Positions 25,253-35,035 are shown, counted from the stretch's first letter. The stretch: 64,000 nucleotides of DNA from Aerococcus sp. (GCA_030528285.1 JAUMZE010000004.1:124001-188000), one strand, 5' to 3'. Program-made: numbers and translations. Notes: generated by a model not told the origin, from the sequence alone.

Positions 25253-26674
25253 ATGCCACGTAAAGATCGATCTAAGCCGTCAGCTAGGCACCTAAAAAAA
25301 AGCCAGTCTACCCACCCAAAAACAACTGATAAAAAAACAAAAAAGCATTTTTCTTTACCATTCTTCAAATGGAAACATAAAAAATCTGTTAAACTAGAAA
25401 AAAAGTCAACTCAAAAACAACCGACCCAAAAGAAGAAAACCTCAAAGCTCAGTCACCTCGGCACATTTCTTCGGTATGTGAATCAGCCAGTCATGATTGT
25501 GAGCTTTATTCTCCTGATGACGGGGATTCTGATGGTATTTACTGCCAGCAGCTATATCGTGATCAACAGTGGCGGACATAATGTGGCACAATATGCGATC
25601 AGACAGGCGGCGTTCTGTTTGGTCGGGATGGTGCCGCTGTTTGGCCTCTATCCACTGAAAACTGCACTGTTCAGGAACCACCAGTTGTTGCAGATAGCCG
25701 TCGCCATCCTCGTGATCCTGCTCTTAGTGGCACGTTTCCTCTTTGCGCCGGTGAATGGGGCGCACGGTTGGATTACCCTGGGCCCCATTTCGATTCAGCC
25801 CATGGAATTCGTCAAACCAATCATTGTGCTATTGTGGGCGGATTATTACACCCTCCACGGCGCGACTATTCAGCGCATCGGTTTCTTTAAAACACTTTGG
25901 CAGCATCCGCTCGTCCCCGCAATGACGGGATTGTTCTTCCTGCTGACAGTGATGATGCCGGACTTTGGGGGATTACTGATTCTGGGATCGATCTGGGGGA
26001 TGATGTCACTCGCCTCAGGAGTTTCCCCGAAATATACTTTGCGACTTTTGGGAGCGGTGGTTGTCCTCTACCTCGTGATGGTCACGATCCTCAGTGTATT
26101 TGACCTTTCGCATTTGAACCAGTTGAGTTATGTGGTGCGGCGTTTCACTGCATTTGTGAATCCATTCGCCGACGAACGGGGAACGGGTCTCCAGCTCGTT
26201 AATTCCTACTATGCGTTGGGGCGTGGTGGGATTGTCGGTGTCGGTGCAGGGAATAGTATCCAGAAGATGGGCTATCTCCCAGAAGCGCACAACGACTTCA
26301 TTATGGCGATTGTCGGAGAAGAATTTGGGTTGATGGGGATTGTGTTGATCCTTGCTCTCTACTACTTCCTGACGTTCTATCTTTTTAACAAGGCCGTTAA
26401 AATGAAACATGGTTATCATCAGCTCGTTTTAGTGGGGATTGCCAGTTACTTCTTGGTGCAGTCGTTCGTCAATCTCGGAGCGGTCACAGGGCTGTTGCCA
26501 ATTACCGGGGTGACCTTCCCATTCATCAGTTACGGAGGCTCCTCCATTCTGGTGACGATGATTATGTTGGGGCTCGCGTTGGCGGTGCTTCGGACAGACT
26601 ACAAGCAGGAACAAAAGCAGCTCCTCTCGATCGTGAAATCACCAGTTAAACAATCCGCTACAGCCAAACACTAA
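25253..26674 (+). CDS. ftsW: Peptidoglycan glycosyltransferase FtsW (SEDS family)
   Basis: 473 residues. A 75-residue cytoplasmic N-terminus extremely rich in Lys, Ser and Thr is followed by about ten membrane helices. SEDS motifs are NGAHGWITLG, the large extracellular loop containing FADERGTGLQLVNSYYALGRGG, LPEAHNDFIMAIVGEE (the catalytic Asp region) and PFISYGGSS. It polymerises lipid II at the division septum with a class B PBP. The basic extension is unusual in length. AAAGGAG sits 9 nt before the ATG. typA-ftsW-pyc order is common in Firmicutes. Confidence 0.92.
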   Translation: MPRKDRSKPSARHLKKSQSTHPKTTDKKTKKHFSLPFFKWKHKKSVKLEKKSTQKQPTQKKKTSKLSHLGTFLRYVNQPVMIVSFILLMTGILMVFTASSYIVINSGGHNVAQYAIRQAAFCLVGMVPLFGLYPLKTALFRNHQLLQIAVAILVILLLVARFLFAPVNGAHGWITLGPISIQPMEFVKPIIVLLWADYYTLHGATIQRIGFFKTLWQHPLVPAMTGLFFLLTVMMPDFGGLLILGSIWGMMSLASGVSPKYTLRLLGAVVVLYLVMVTILSVFDLSHLNQLSYVVRRFTAFVNPFADERGTGLQLVNSYYALGRGGIVGVGAGNSIQKMGYLPEAHNDFIMAIVGEEFGLMGIVLILALYYFLTFYLFNKAVKMKHGYHQLVLVGIASYFLVQSFVNLGAVTGLLPITGVTFPFISYGGSSILVTMIMLGLALAVLRTDYKQEQKQLLSIVKSPVKQSATAKH

Positions 26675-26687
26675 TGACGATGATTCA

Positions 26688-26721
26688 AGCTTCACCTCGT
26701 TCAATAAGGGTGGAGCTTTTT
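26688..26721 (+). terminator. Terminator of ftsW
   Basis: AGCTTCACC, a 12-nt loop, GGTGGAGCT, then TTTTTG. Confidence 0.88.
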
Positions 26722-26890
26722 GTATATTAGGAGTAGGTAAGACGCTCCAAACGAAATTTCAGGGAATCATTTCCAGAAGCAGGGCAAAGTGTTGTATAGT
26801 TATAGGGAGAGAGGGCACTCAGGCAGTGTTTATCCTGATCGGCCTTCATAGTGACACTCAGCAGCATCCAAGAAAGAAAAGGAAGTTTAT

Positions 26891-29800
26891 ATGTTTAATA
26901 AGATTTTAGTCGCGAATCGTGGTGAAATAGCGATTCGTATCTTTCGCGCCTGCTATGAACTAGGAATTGAAACCGTGGCTATTTTTGCCAAGGAAGACCA
27001 GAATTCAGTGCACCGGTTTAAGGCGGATGAGTCCTATCTCGTCGGTAAAGGTAAGAAACCGGTCGAAGCCTATCTGGATATTGAAGATATTATTCGTATC
27101 GCCAAAGAAACAGGAGCTGAAGCCATTCATCCCGGCTACGGCTTCTTATCAGAAAATGAGACATTTGCGAGACGCTGCCGTGAAGAAGGGCTCGTATTTA
27201 TTGGGCCTAAAACGGACACCCTCGATACATTTGGGGACAAGATCCATGCGAAATTAGCGGCGGATCATGCGGGTATTCCATCTGTCCCGGGCACGGATGG
27301 CGCGGTGCATTCTGTGGAAGAAGTGCGCGCATTCGCCCATGAAGCAGGATACCCAATTATCGTAAAAGCGGCGCTCGGTGGTGGGGGCCGCGGGATGCGG
27401 ATTGTGAGAAATGATGACGAACTGGCGGAGAGCTACCAAACCGCTGTCAGTGAAGCTACCGCTGCATTCGGGTCTGGTGCAATGTATGCGGAGAAATACA
27501 TCGAAAATCCAAAGCATATTGAAGTTCAAATTTTGGGCGATCAACAGGGAAATGTTCGCCATCTCTGGGAACGTGATTGCTCCGTTCAGCGTCGCCACCA
27601 GAAAGTGATCGAAATGGCTCCTAGTGTGGGACTCGATCATGACTTACGGCTCAAAATCTGCCAGGCAGCCACGGATATGATGACCAAAATTGGCTATGAG
27701 AATGCCGGAACTGTCGAATTCTTGGTATCCGGGGATGACTTCTACTTTATCGAGGTGAACCCGCGTGTCCAGGTGGAACATACCATCTCAGAAGAAATTA
27801 CTGGGGTCGATATCGTCCAAGCGCAGATCCAGATTGCCGCTGGGATGACATTGGATGAAATCGGGGTACCTAAACAAGCCGACATGCCACTGATGGGATA
27901 TGCAATCCAATGCCGAATTACGACGGAAGACCCTGCCAACCAATTCTTCCCTGATACCGGGAAAATTAACACCTACCGTTCGCCAGGTGGATATGGGGTT
28001 CGTCTCGACGCAGGGAATGGTTACCAGAATGCGATGGTCTCTCCATATTATGATTCCCTCGTAGCGAAACTCGTGACCCATTCGATGTCTTTTGAAGACA
28101 CCATTCGAAAAATGAAACGCTCTTTACGAGAATATCGGATTCGTGGGGTGAAGAATAATATTGCCTTCTTGATGAATGTGTTGAAACATCCGACCTTCCA
28201 AGCGGGATTAGCAACGACGACTTTCATCGATCGGACACCGGAACTGTTCGATTTCCCGAATGAACGGAACCGCGACCGTGGCAACAAGATCCTCCAGTAT
28301 ATTGGGGATACCACGGTGAACGGCTATCCAGGGATCGAACATCAGCACAAACCGTCCTACCACCATGCCCATATCCGCCATATTGAGCCAGTCACTGCAC
28401 CAGAAAAGACCGCGAAACAGGTGCTCGACACTGAAGGAGCAGAGGCAGTAAAACGGATGATTCAAGGGAGAAACCGCCTCCTCCTCACTGAAACCACGAT
28501 GCGGGATGCCCATCAGAGTCTGATTGCGACTCGGATGCGGAGTAAAGACATCATCAAAGCCGCAACCTTTGAAGAACAGGCCAACCCAAATATCTTCTCT
28601 CATGAAGTCTGGGGTGGGGCCACGTTCGATACAGCGATGCGCTTCCTCTCTGAAGATCCATGGCAGCGGCTGGATGAGATCCGTAAAGCCATGCCAAATA
28701 CTTTGCTTCAGATGTTGTTCCGTGGCGCAAATGGGGTTGGTTACACTGCCTATCCTGATAATGTATTGGAAGCATTCATCAATCAAGCCGCGGCGAGCGG
28801 GATCGATTTATTCCGGATTTTTGACAGCTTGAATTGGCCAAAACAGATTGAGAAACCACTCGAATATGTGAAGGACACCGGTAAATTAGCAGAAGCGGCC
28901 ATGTGCTACACCGGAGATATCTTGGATCCACACCGCACGAAATATGATCTCAACTATTATGTCCAACTCGCACTCCAACTCGAAAAAATGGGTGCAGACA
29001 TCATTGCGATCAAAGACATGGCTGGCCTACTCAAACCGCGGGCGGCTTACCAGTTGATTTCAGCCCTCAAGGAGAAGGTCGACGTGCCAATCCATCTCCA
29101 TACGCATGACACCGCAGGCAACGGAATTTCTACCTATGTCGCGGCGACACATGCGGGCGTGGATATTGTGGACGTAGCGACCTCTGCCTTCAGTTCAAAC
29201 ACGAGTCAGCCGAGCTTGTCCAGTTTGTACTTCGCTTTAGAGGAGGACGAACGTCAACCGGATATTAATGTCCATAACGCGCAAAAGATGAACCAATACT
29301 GGAGCACCGTGCGTTCGTACTACCAGGACTTCAACAAGGGGCTCAATGCACCTGAAACGGAAATTTACTACATGGAAATGCCAGGAGGACAATATACCAA
29401 CCTCCAGCAACAGGCGAATTCCGTGGGGCTCGGCGAACGCTGGGATGAGGTCAAACAGATGTACCATGACGTGAACCTGCTCTTTGGGGACATTGTCAAG
29501 GTCACCCCATCCTCCAAAGTCGTCGGCGATATGGCGCTCTTCATGGTCCAAAACAACATGACGATTGAGGACTTCTATACCAAGGGAGATAAGATCGATT
29601 TTCCAACGTCTGTAATTGAATTCTTCCAGGGCAAACTCGGACAACCCACGGGCGGTTTCCCGACAGACGTTCAAGCAATTATCTTAAAGGGTGCCAAGGC
29701 TACGACTGAACGTCCAGGAGAATTATTGGAACCGGTTGATTTCCAAGCGGTGAAACAAGAACTCACTGAAAAGGTCAAAGAAGATGTCAGTGATCGTGAC

Positions 29801-30322
29801 GTCCTCAGCTACCTTATGTATCCGAATGTCTTCCTCGATTACATGAAGAAGACAGATCGTTACAGCGACCTTTCGCATTTGGACACGCCAACCTTCTTTA
29901 AAGGGATGGAACAGGGCGAAACTATTACCGTTGAAATTGAAAAGGGCAAAGTCCTCCTGATTAAATTGGTGGAAATCGGTCAAGTCGATAGCTACGGGAA
30001 CCGAACGATTTTCTTCGACTTGAATGGGCAACGGCGTGAAATTGAAGTGCATGATCAGAGTGTGAAACAAACGACAACCATGCATGAGAAGGCGGACCCG
30101 TCCAATCCAAATCAGATTGGGGCCACGATGCCAGGGTCGATTGTGAGTGTCGCTGTCAAAGCCGGAGATGAAGTCAAAGCCGGGCAAGTGGTCGTGGTGG
30201 CAGAAGCGATGAAGATGGAAACCACCATCAAAGCCCAACAAGCCGGCGTGGTCTCCAAGGTCTACGTGACCCCAGGCGACCGCATTCAAGTGGGGGATCT
30301 CCTGATTCGTTTGGAGAAGTAA
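26891..30322 (+). CDS. pyc: Pyruvate carboxylase
   Basis: 1143 residues, the full length of the single-chain enzyme. Biotin carboxylase domain (1-450: HPGYGFLSEN, the GGGGRGMR ATP loop, EVNPRVQVEHT), carboxyltransferase domain (about 530-800: TTMRDAHQSLIATRMR, HTHDTAGNG), allosteric region, and C-terminal biotin carboxyl carrier domain with biotin-lysine K1108 in AEAMKMET. It makes oxaloacetate for aspartate and related syntheses. The start is 6 nt after AAAGGAAG. ylbG follows after 24 bp. Confidence 0.96.
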   Translation: MFNKILVANRGEIAIRIFRACYELGIETVAIFAKEDQNSVHRFKADESYLVGKGKKPVEAYLDIEDIIRIAKETGAEAIHPGYGFLSENETFARRCREEGLVFIGPKTDTLDTFGDKIHAKLAADHAGIPSVPGTDGAVHSVEEVRAFAHEAGYPIIVKAALGGGGRGMRIVRNDDELAESYQTAVSEATAAFGSGAMYAEKYIENPKHIEVQILGDQQGNVRHLWERDCSVQRRHQKVIEMAPSVGLDHDLRLKICQAATDMMTKIGYENAGTVEFLVSGDDFYFIEVNPRVQVEHTISEEITGVDIVQAQIQIAAGMTLDEIGVPKQADMPLMGYAIQCRITTEDPANQFFPDTGKINTYRSPGGYGVRLDAGNGYQNAMVSPYYDSLVAKLVTHSMSFEDTIRKMKRSLREYRIRGVKNNIAFLMNVLKHPTFQAGLATTTFIDRTPELFDFPNERNRDRGNKILQYIGDTTVNGYPGIEHQHKPSYHHAHIRHIEPVTAPEKTAKQVLDTEGAEAVKRMIQGRNRLLLTETTMRDAHQSLIATRMRSKDIIKAATFEEQANPNIFSHEVWGGATFDTAMRFLSEDPWQRLDEIRKAMPNTLLQMLFRGANGVGYTAYPDNVLEAFINQAAASGIDLFRIFDSLNWPKQIEKPLEYVKDTGKLAEAAMCYTGDILDPHRTKYDLNYYVQLALQLEKMGADIIAIKDMAGLLKPRAAYQLISALKEKVDVPIHLHTHDTAGNGISTYVAATHAGVDIVDVATSAFSSNTSQPSLSSLYFALEEDERQPDINVHNAQKMNQYWSTVRSYYQDFNKGLNAPETEIYYMEMPGGQYTNLQQQANSVGLGERWDEVKQMYHDVNLLFGDIVKVTPSSKVVGDMALFMVQNNMTIEDFYTKGDKIDFPTSVIEFFQGKLGQPTGGFPTDVQAIILKGAKATTERPGELLEPVDFQAVKQELTEKVKEDVSDRDVLSYLMYPNVFLDYMKKTDRYSDLSHLDTPTFFKGMEQGETITVEIEKGKVLLIKLVEIGQVDSYGNRTIFFDLNGQRREIEVHDQSVKQTTTMHEKADPSNPNQIGATMPGSIVSVAVKAGDEVKAGQVVVVAEAMKMETTIKAQQAGVVSKVYVTPGDRIQVGDLLIRLEK

Positions 30323-30346
30323 TCCCTAAACAAAGGAGGAATCAAT

Positions 30347-30649
30347 TTGGAGAAACGCTTACCTGAACAAACACGCCAGAAACTCATTGTCTGGCTCCAT
30401 TCAACCAAGAAAACCTATCAGCTCAAGAAATACGGCTACATCTACCATATTTCTGGGAAGTTAAATTATGCGGTCATGTATGTCGATCAGGACCGCGTGA
30501 GTGAGACGATCGAACAGCTCGAGCGCTTGAAGAATGTGAAGCGTGTGGAGAAGTCAGTGAACCAAGAAATTAATATGGATTTCTCAGTCGCCCTCGATGA
30601 TGAAGAGAAGCGAATCGAAGCCCACAAGCAATCGAAGGAGGCTCACTAG
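30347..30649 (+). CDS. ylbG: YlbG family protein (UPF0298)
   Basis: 100 residues. YlbG family sequence IVWLHSTKKTYQLKKYGYIYHIS and YAVMYVD, with a charged C-terminal extension. Function is unknown; in Bacillus relatives it lies between pyruvate carboxylase-region genes and rsmD. The start codon is TTG at 30347, which is fixed by AAAGGAGG 6 nt upstream. rsmD begins 1 bp after its stop. Confidence 0.85.
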   Translation: MEKRLPEQTRQKLIVWLHSTKKTYQLKKYGYIYHISGKLNYAVMYVDQDRVSETIEQLERLKNVKRVEKSVNQEINMDFSVALDDEEKRIEAHKQSKEAH

Positions 30650-30650
30650 G

Positions 30651-31214
30651 ATGCGCGTGATTGCGGGAGAATATGGCGGGATTCCTCTGAAGGCAGTCCC
30701 AGGCAAGGGGACCCGCCCCACGACCGATAAAATCAAGGAATCCATGTTTAATCTCATTGGGCAGTTCCTAAATGGTGGGAATGTCTTAGACTTCTATGCA
30801 GGGTCTGGGGCTTTAGGGATTGAGGCTTTATCACGCGGGGCGGACACGGTTTACGCATTTGAGCGTAGTCGGAGTGCGATTGAGACGATTGAACAGAACG
30901 TCCAGAAGGTACATGCGACTGAACGCTACTACCTCTTCCCCGGCAACAACCAAAAACGCCTCCAAACATTGCGGGATCAGGATGCAACGCTCGCCTTTCA
31001 GTGGGTGTTTTTGGATCCCCCTTATAAAGCACAAAAACTCGTCTCTCTCCTCACACAGTTTCAACTCGATCACTGGCTTGCACCGGGAGCGGTGGTAGTC
31101 TGTGAACTCGGGAAGGAAGACACGCTCCCTGAGACGATCGACGACTTAACCAAATTCAAAGATGTCACGTACGGCATCACGCGGGTCGTCTGTTATCATT
31201 ACGCCGAAGCATAA
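30651..31214 (+). CDS. rsmD: 16S rRNA (guanine966-N2)-methyltransferase
   Basis: 187 residues. MRVIAGEYGG and the TRPTTDKIKESMFN N-terminus, SAM motif DFYAGSGALGIEALSRGA, catalytic DPPY. It methylates G966 of 16S rRNA during 30S assembly. ATG 30651 follows AAGGAGG within the ylbG 3' end, so the two genes are translationally coupled; a longer frame from 30597 is not the start. coaD, which usually follows, is absent here: a terminator comes directly after. Confidence 0.93.
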   Translation: MRVIAGEYGGIPLKAVPGKGTRPTTDKIKESMFNLIGQFLNGGNVLDFYAGSGALGIEALSRGADTVYAFERSRSAIETIEQNVQKVHATERYYLFPGNNQKRLQTLRDQDATLAFQWVFLDPPYKAQKLVSLLTQFQLDHWLAPGAVVVCELGKEDTLPETIDDLTKFKDVTYGITRVVCYHYAEA

Positions 31215-31225
31215 GGCCCATCTAT

Positions 31226-31262
31226 ATCCCCTGTTTGTCATTAGACAGCGGGGGATTTTTTT
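31226..31262 (+). terminator. Terminator of pyc-ylbG-rsmD
   Basis: ATCCCCTGT with ACAGCGGGGGAT around a short loop, followed by seven T. Confidence 0.85.
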
Positions 31263-31492
31263 GTGTGGAGCAGTCGGCAACAGTGAACGTAAAAAAAGAA
31301 TAGAGACTTACATGAAGCTAGATATCTGTTAATTATAAATGAAACGTATAAATCTGATATTGCGAGTCCCTTTGAGTGATTCACGAACAGATTGATCATG
31401 TATGCACAAAGAACTGCTAACATCCACCCTTGTTTTTCGATAAATATTTTTTAGGTAAAGGGTTTTAACAAGAAATTACTTGTGAAAAAGTG

Positions 31493-31520
31493 TTTAAAAT
31501 CTGAGGTGGTAGGGTATAAT
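31493..31520 (+). promoter_or_regulatory. Promoter of the xre gene
   Basis: TTTAAA (31493-31498), a 16-nt spacer, TATAAT (31515-31520). The 230 bp before it (31263-31492) is AT-rich and holds nothing recognised. Confidence 0.55.
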
Positions 31521-31569
31521 AACGATACAGACAGTCGGGATTGGTTTTTACTTTAAGCAATCGAAAAAG

Positions 31570-31579
31570 TAAGCGCTTA
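31570..31579. promoter_or_regulatory. cre-like palindrome
   Basis: TAAGCGCTTA, 50 bp after the -10 of the xre promoter. It has the central CG of CcpA sites but lacks the outer TG/CA, so it is weak. Confidence 0.3.
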
Positions 31580-31640
31580 GGGATAGTAAGCTAGTTTGTC
31601 ACTCTGAAGTATTATGTGAAAATAGAAATGGAGGCCATTC

Positions 31641-31886
31641 ATGTTAGACGAGAAAATTTGTCAAGCGATTCGATTATTGCGCAAAGAAAAAGGACTCACA
31701 CAAAAGGATTTAGCTGAGCTCTCACATATTGATAAATCCTACATCGGTAAAATCGAGCGGCAGGTTTACCGCAACTTAACCATTCAAACACTGGAAAAAA
31801 TCATTGATAGTCTGGGTGTGACCCACGAAGAGTTTTTCTGCTATGCCTTGGGGTTAGATGAGGCGACGGTTGTCATTAATGGTTAA
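31641..31886 (+). CDS. Small Xre-family DNA-binding regulator
   Basis: 81 residues consisting of little more than one Cro/CI helix-turn-helix (IRLLRKEKGLTQKDLAELSHIDKSYIGKIERQ, residues about 10-41). There is no ligand or protease domain. It is probably a dimeric transcription repressor with unknown targets. It is monocistronic, with its own promoter (-10 at 31515) and terminator, and lies just before rapZ. Confidence 0.8.
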   Translation: MLDEKICQAIRLLRKEKGLTQKDLAELSHIDKSYIGKIERQVYRNLTIQTLEKIIDSLGVTHEEFFCYALGLDEATVVING

Positions 31887-31897
31887 GGTCTTTAATT

Positions 31898-31935
31898 AAC
31901 AGTGGTCTGTGCTTTGGGCCACTGTTTTCTTTTTG
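31898..31935 (+). terminator. Terminator of the xre gene
   Basis: AACAGTGG, a 13-nt loop, CCACTGTT, then TTCTTTTT. Confidence 0.85.
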
Positions 31936-31961
31936 AGATGAGGAGGGAGACATCACAAAAA

Positions 31962-31990
31962 TTCACGTTCCGCATGTGCTCTGTTATAAT
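31962..31990 (+). promoter_or_regulatory. Promoter of rapZ-yvcK-whiA
   Basis: TTCACG (31962-31967), a 17-nt spacer, TATAAT (31985-31990), with an extended TG before the -10. Confidence 0.7.
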
Positions 31991-32026
31991 ATAAGGAGAG
32001 AAAATGTGTGAGTGAGGGGTATTGTG

Positions 32027-32932
32027 ATGACAGAACAAATGAACAATCAAACAAAATTAGTCGTCATTACGGGGATGTCCGGTGCTGGCAAGACGGTGAC
32101 GTTGCAGTGCTTTGAAGATATGGGATATTTCTGTGTGGATAATATGCCACCATCTCTATTACCGAAATTCTGGGAACTCATTCGCCATTCTGAGAGTATT
32201 TCACGGGTGTGTCTCGTGATTGATCTGCGTTCTGGGCAATTCTTCAAGGCGTTGACCGGGGCAGTGATGCAGATGGATAATGATGCCTTGATTGACATGC
32301 AGATTGTGTATCTGGAGGCGAGTGATAGTGCCCTGGTTTCTCGTTACAAGGAAACCCGCCGCAACCATCCCCTGCAGCGTGAGGGTGGGAGCATCCTCGA
32401 GGGGATCCAGCGCGAACGGCAGGAATTAGCGCCGATTCGCCAAGCCTCCAATCTCGTCTTAGATACGACGAATGTGTCACCACGGGAATTACGGGCGACG
32501 TTAAAACGGGAATTCCATACATCTGGGGACAGCGGTTTTTCCGTTGAGGTCATTTCATTTGGTTTTAAATATGGGATCCCGATTGATGCGGATATTGTGA
32601 TGGATGTGCGTTTCCTCCCAAATCCCTATTATGTGGAGTCATTGCGCATGCTGACGGGCCAGGATCAGCCAGTGTACGATTATGTGATGCAGCACGATGC
32701 GACGGAGACCTTCTTTGAGACGTGGAGCAACATGATCCAATTCACCCTCCCGCTCTATCAGGCAGAGGGCAAGAGTAACTTGACGATTGCGATCGGCTGC
32801 ACGGGAGGACAACATCGCTCCGTGGCTCTCGCAGAACGCACGGCCCACTGGATTGAGGAACATTTCGATTATCCGGTGCATATTTCTCATCGTGACATTA
32901 ACAAAAAGAAGGAAACGGTGAACCGATCATGA
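32027..32932 (+). CDS. rapZ: RNase adapter protein RapZ (YvcJ), nucleotide-binding
   Basis: 301 residues. N-terminal P-loop GMSGAGKT; the C-terminal domain has the RapZ signature SFGFKYGIP, DVRFLPNPYY and the GCTGGQHRSV phosphate-binding loop. In E. coli it controls small-RNA decay for amino-sugar synthesis; in Firmicutes it hydrolyses nucleotides and affects competence. The start was set at ATG 32027 behind GAGGGG. It overlaps yvcK by 4 bp. Confidence 0.93.
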   Translation: MTEQMNNQTKLVVITGMSGAGKTVTLQCFEDMGYFCVDNMPPSLLPKFWELIRHSESISRVCLVIDLRSGQFFKALTGAVMQMDNDALIDMQIVYLEASDSALVSRYKETRRNHPLQREGGSILEGIQRERQELAPIRQASNLVLDTTNVSPRELRATLKREFHTSGDSGFSVEVISFGFKYGIPIDADIVMDVRFLPNPYYVESLRMLTGQDQPVYDYVMQHDATETFFETWSNMIQFTLPLYQAEGKSNLTIAIGCTGGQHRSVALAERTAHWIEEHFDYPVHISHRDINKKKETVNRS

Positions 32933-33927
32933 GTAAACAAATGGTGACGCGTCCCAAGATCACAGTGGTTGGTGGCGGGACGGGCCTGCCGATTCTCCTC
33001 TCCGGCTTAAAGGAAGCCAATTGGGATATTACCGCGATTGTCACGGTATCCGATGATGGAGGGAGTAGCGGGACAATCCGCAGCGCCGTCAACACCATTC
33101 CACCTGGCGATATCAGAAACTGTATTGTGGCACTCTCAGATGTCCATGCGATTTATAAGGATGTGTTTCAGTACCGTTTTGCCCCAGAAGATCAGGAATT
33201 CTCGGGGCATGCGATCGGGAATCTGATCATTGCGGCTTTAACGGAGATGCGTGGAGATATCTATTCAGCGTTGAAACTACTGAGCCTCACCATGGATGTG
33301 AAGGGGAGAGTGCTTCCGGCGTCAGAAGATCCCTTGATTTTACAGGCGCATTATGCGGATGGGAGTACAGTCGACGGAGAAACGACCATTGTGAAGGAAA
33401 AACGCCCGATTAAGTATGTGAGTGTCCATCAGGTGAATGATCCTGAGGGGAAACAGCCTGTGCACGCGGGGCGTGGAGTCATCAAGGCGATTGAAGAAGC
33501 CGATCTCATCGTGCTAGGGCCTGGATCCCTCTACACCTCGATTCTCCCTAACCTCGCCATTCCAGAGATTAGAGAGGCGATTACCCGTTCACGTGGCTTG
33601 GTCGTCTACATCTGTAATATCATGACCCAGTTAGGCGAAACGGAGCATTTTAGTGATGCTGATCATTTAGCAGTGGTCAATCACCATCTCGGAGATGGCT
33701 TCGTGGATATTGCCTTGTTAAATAACACGCTTGTCCCACAGAGTTATATCGAAAGCAATGAAATTCAAGATTATCTCATTCAGGTGTCCCATGATCCAGA
33801 CGGTTTGCGGGATCAACAGGCACAGGTGTTTGCGTGCGATCTGTTAAATCTGAAGGAGAGCGGGGTCTACCATGATCGAACCAAGTTGGTAGAAGCGATC
33901 CGCCAAATTTATCAATCAGGAAAGTAG
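32929..33927 (+). CDS. yvcK: Gluconeogenesis factor YvcK (2-phospho-L-lactate transferase-like)
   Basis: 332 residues. KITVVGGGTGLPILLSGLK and VTVSDDGGSSGTIR at the N-terminus, GHAIGNLIIAAL, and LGPGSLYTSILPNL. YvcK is a UDP-sugar-binding cytoplasmic protein needed for growth on gluconeogenic carbon sources and for normal cell-wall synthesis. ATGA overlap with rapZ; whiA follows after 8 bp. The rapZ-yvcK-whiA order is standard in Firmicutes. Confidence 0.94.
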   Translation: MSKQMVTRPKITVVGGGTGLPILLSGLKEANWDITAIVTVSDDGGSSGTIRSAVNTIPPGDIRNCIVALSDVHAIYKDVFQYRFAPEDQEFSGHAIGNLIIAALTEMRGDIYSALKLLSLTMDVKGRVLPASEDPLILQAHYADGSTVDGETTIVKEKRPIKYVSVHQVNDPEGKQPVHAGRGVIKAIEEADLIVLGPGSLYTSILPNLAIPEIREAITRSRGLVVYICNIMTQLGETEHFSDADHLAVVNHHLGDGFVDIALLNNTLVPQSYIESNEIQDYLIQVSHDPDGLRDQQAQVFACDLLNLKESGVYHDRTKLVEAIRQIYQSGK

Positions 33928-33935
33928 GTGAAGCG

Positions 33936-34874
33936 ATGGCCTCCTTTGCGAGTGACGTTAAGAAGGAACTCACGAATCTACAAGTATCAGTTAAAGAAGC
34001 GCGCGCAGAGCTGATGGCGTTGGTGAGAATGAATGGTGTGATCTCAGTGAGCGAACATCAAGTAGTGACACTCGATATCACAACCGAGAATGCGGCGATT
34101 GCACGGCGCATTTATTCATCATTAAAAATGGTCTATCTCATCGCGCCAGAAGTGCTCGTGCGGCGCAAAATGAAATTAAAGAAGAATAATGTCTATGTCG
34201 TTCGCGTCAAGGATCACGTCAATGAACTGTTGTGTGATATGGCGATTGATTTCATGGGGACGATTCAACCGGACACCTTCCAAGCGATTGCCACAGACGA
34301 TGCCTCCAAGCGGGCGTATCTGCGCGGGGCATTCATGGCAGGTGGCTCGGTGAATAATCCGGAAACGAGTAGCTACCATCTGGAAATCTATTCGGTTCAT
34401 GAAGGGCATAATGAAGCCATCCAAGTATTAATGAATGACTATGGCTTTCATGCACGAATGGCGGAGCGACGAAAAGGATACCTCGTTTATCTCAAAGAAG
34501 CCGATAAAATTTCGGACTTTCTCGCTTTGATTGGGGCGTCTCAAGCGATTCTCAGGTTTGAAAATGTGCGGGTTACCCGCGATATGCGTAATTCGATTAA
34601 TCGGCGCGTGAACTGCGAGAATGCGAACCTCACGAAGACCGTGAATGCGGCCATGCAGCAGATTGAAAATATCGAGTTCATCCAATCCACCATTGGACTC
34701 GAGAAACTCCCGGTGAAGTTACAAGAAGTTGCTACCGTCCGTCTCAACCATCCGGATCTCTCCTTGAAACAGCTCGGTGAACTCATCCCGAATGGCCCAG
34801 TCTCAAAATCCGGCGTCAATCATCGTCTCCGGAAAATTAATCAGTATGCAGATGCTCTACGAAAAGCAGAATAA
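33936..34874 (+). CDS. whiA: DNA-binding protein WhiA
   Basis: 312 residues. N-terminal LAGLIDADG-like fold lacking nuclease residues (KRAYLRGAFMAGGSVNNPETSSYHLEI), C-terminal helix-turn-helix (LSLKQLGELIPNGPVSKSGVNHRLRKI). It affects cell division and chromosome organisation in Firmicutes. It is the last gene of the operon. Confidence 0.95.
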   Translation: MASFASDVKKELTNLQVSVKEARAELMALVRMNGVISVSEHQVVTLDITTENAAIARRIYSSLKMVYLIAPEVLVRRKMKLKKNNVYVVRVKDHVNELLCDMAIDFMGTIQPDTFQAIATDDASKRAYLRGAFMAGGSVNNPETSSYHLEIYSVHEGHNEAIQVLMNDYGFHARMAERRKGYLVYLKEADKISDFLALIGASQAILRFENVRVTRDMRNSINRRVNCENANLTKTVNAAMQQIENIEFIQSTIGLEKLPVKLQEVATVRLNHPDLSLKQLGELIPNGPVSKSGVNHRLRKINQYADALRKAE

Positions 34875-34927
34875 CAGGTCATCTGTTCTGTTAAGAGTCG
34901 TCATCATTTCGTTAAGGCACAATCGAA

Positions 34928-34967
34928 GAACCCTCAAAAGGATCTAAACAGGTCTTTTTGAGGGTTC
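34928..34967 (+). terminator. Hairpin after whiA
   Basis: GAACCCTCAAAA with its near-perfect complement TTTTTGAGGGTTC. Strong stem, but the 3' tail ACTGCATTCTT is only moderately T-rich. A-rich/T-rich stem ends could let it serve both whiA and the convergent ssb gene. Confidence 0.6.
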
Positions 34968-35035
34968 ACTGCATTCTTGGATCCGCCTATTTTATTGAGC
35001 TTTAGTGAATGGTCATTGCCTGAGGAACGGGTAAA

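Noticed and set aside
28208-28786. 192-codon minus-strand open frame
   Set aside because: Antisense to the pyruvate carboxylase carboxyltransferase domain; a shadow of its codon bias.
31241-31423. Minus-strand 60-codon frame after rsmD
   Set aside because: No ribosome binding site or recognisable sequence; it overlaps the rsmD terminator.
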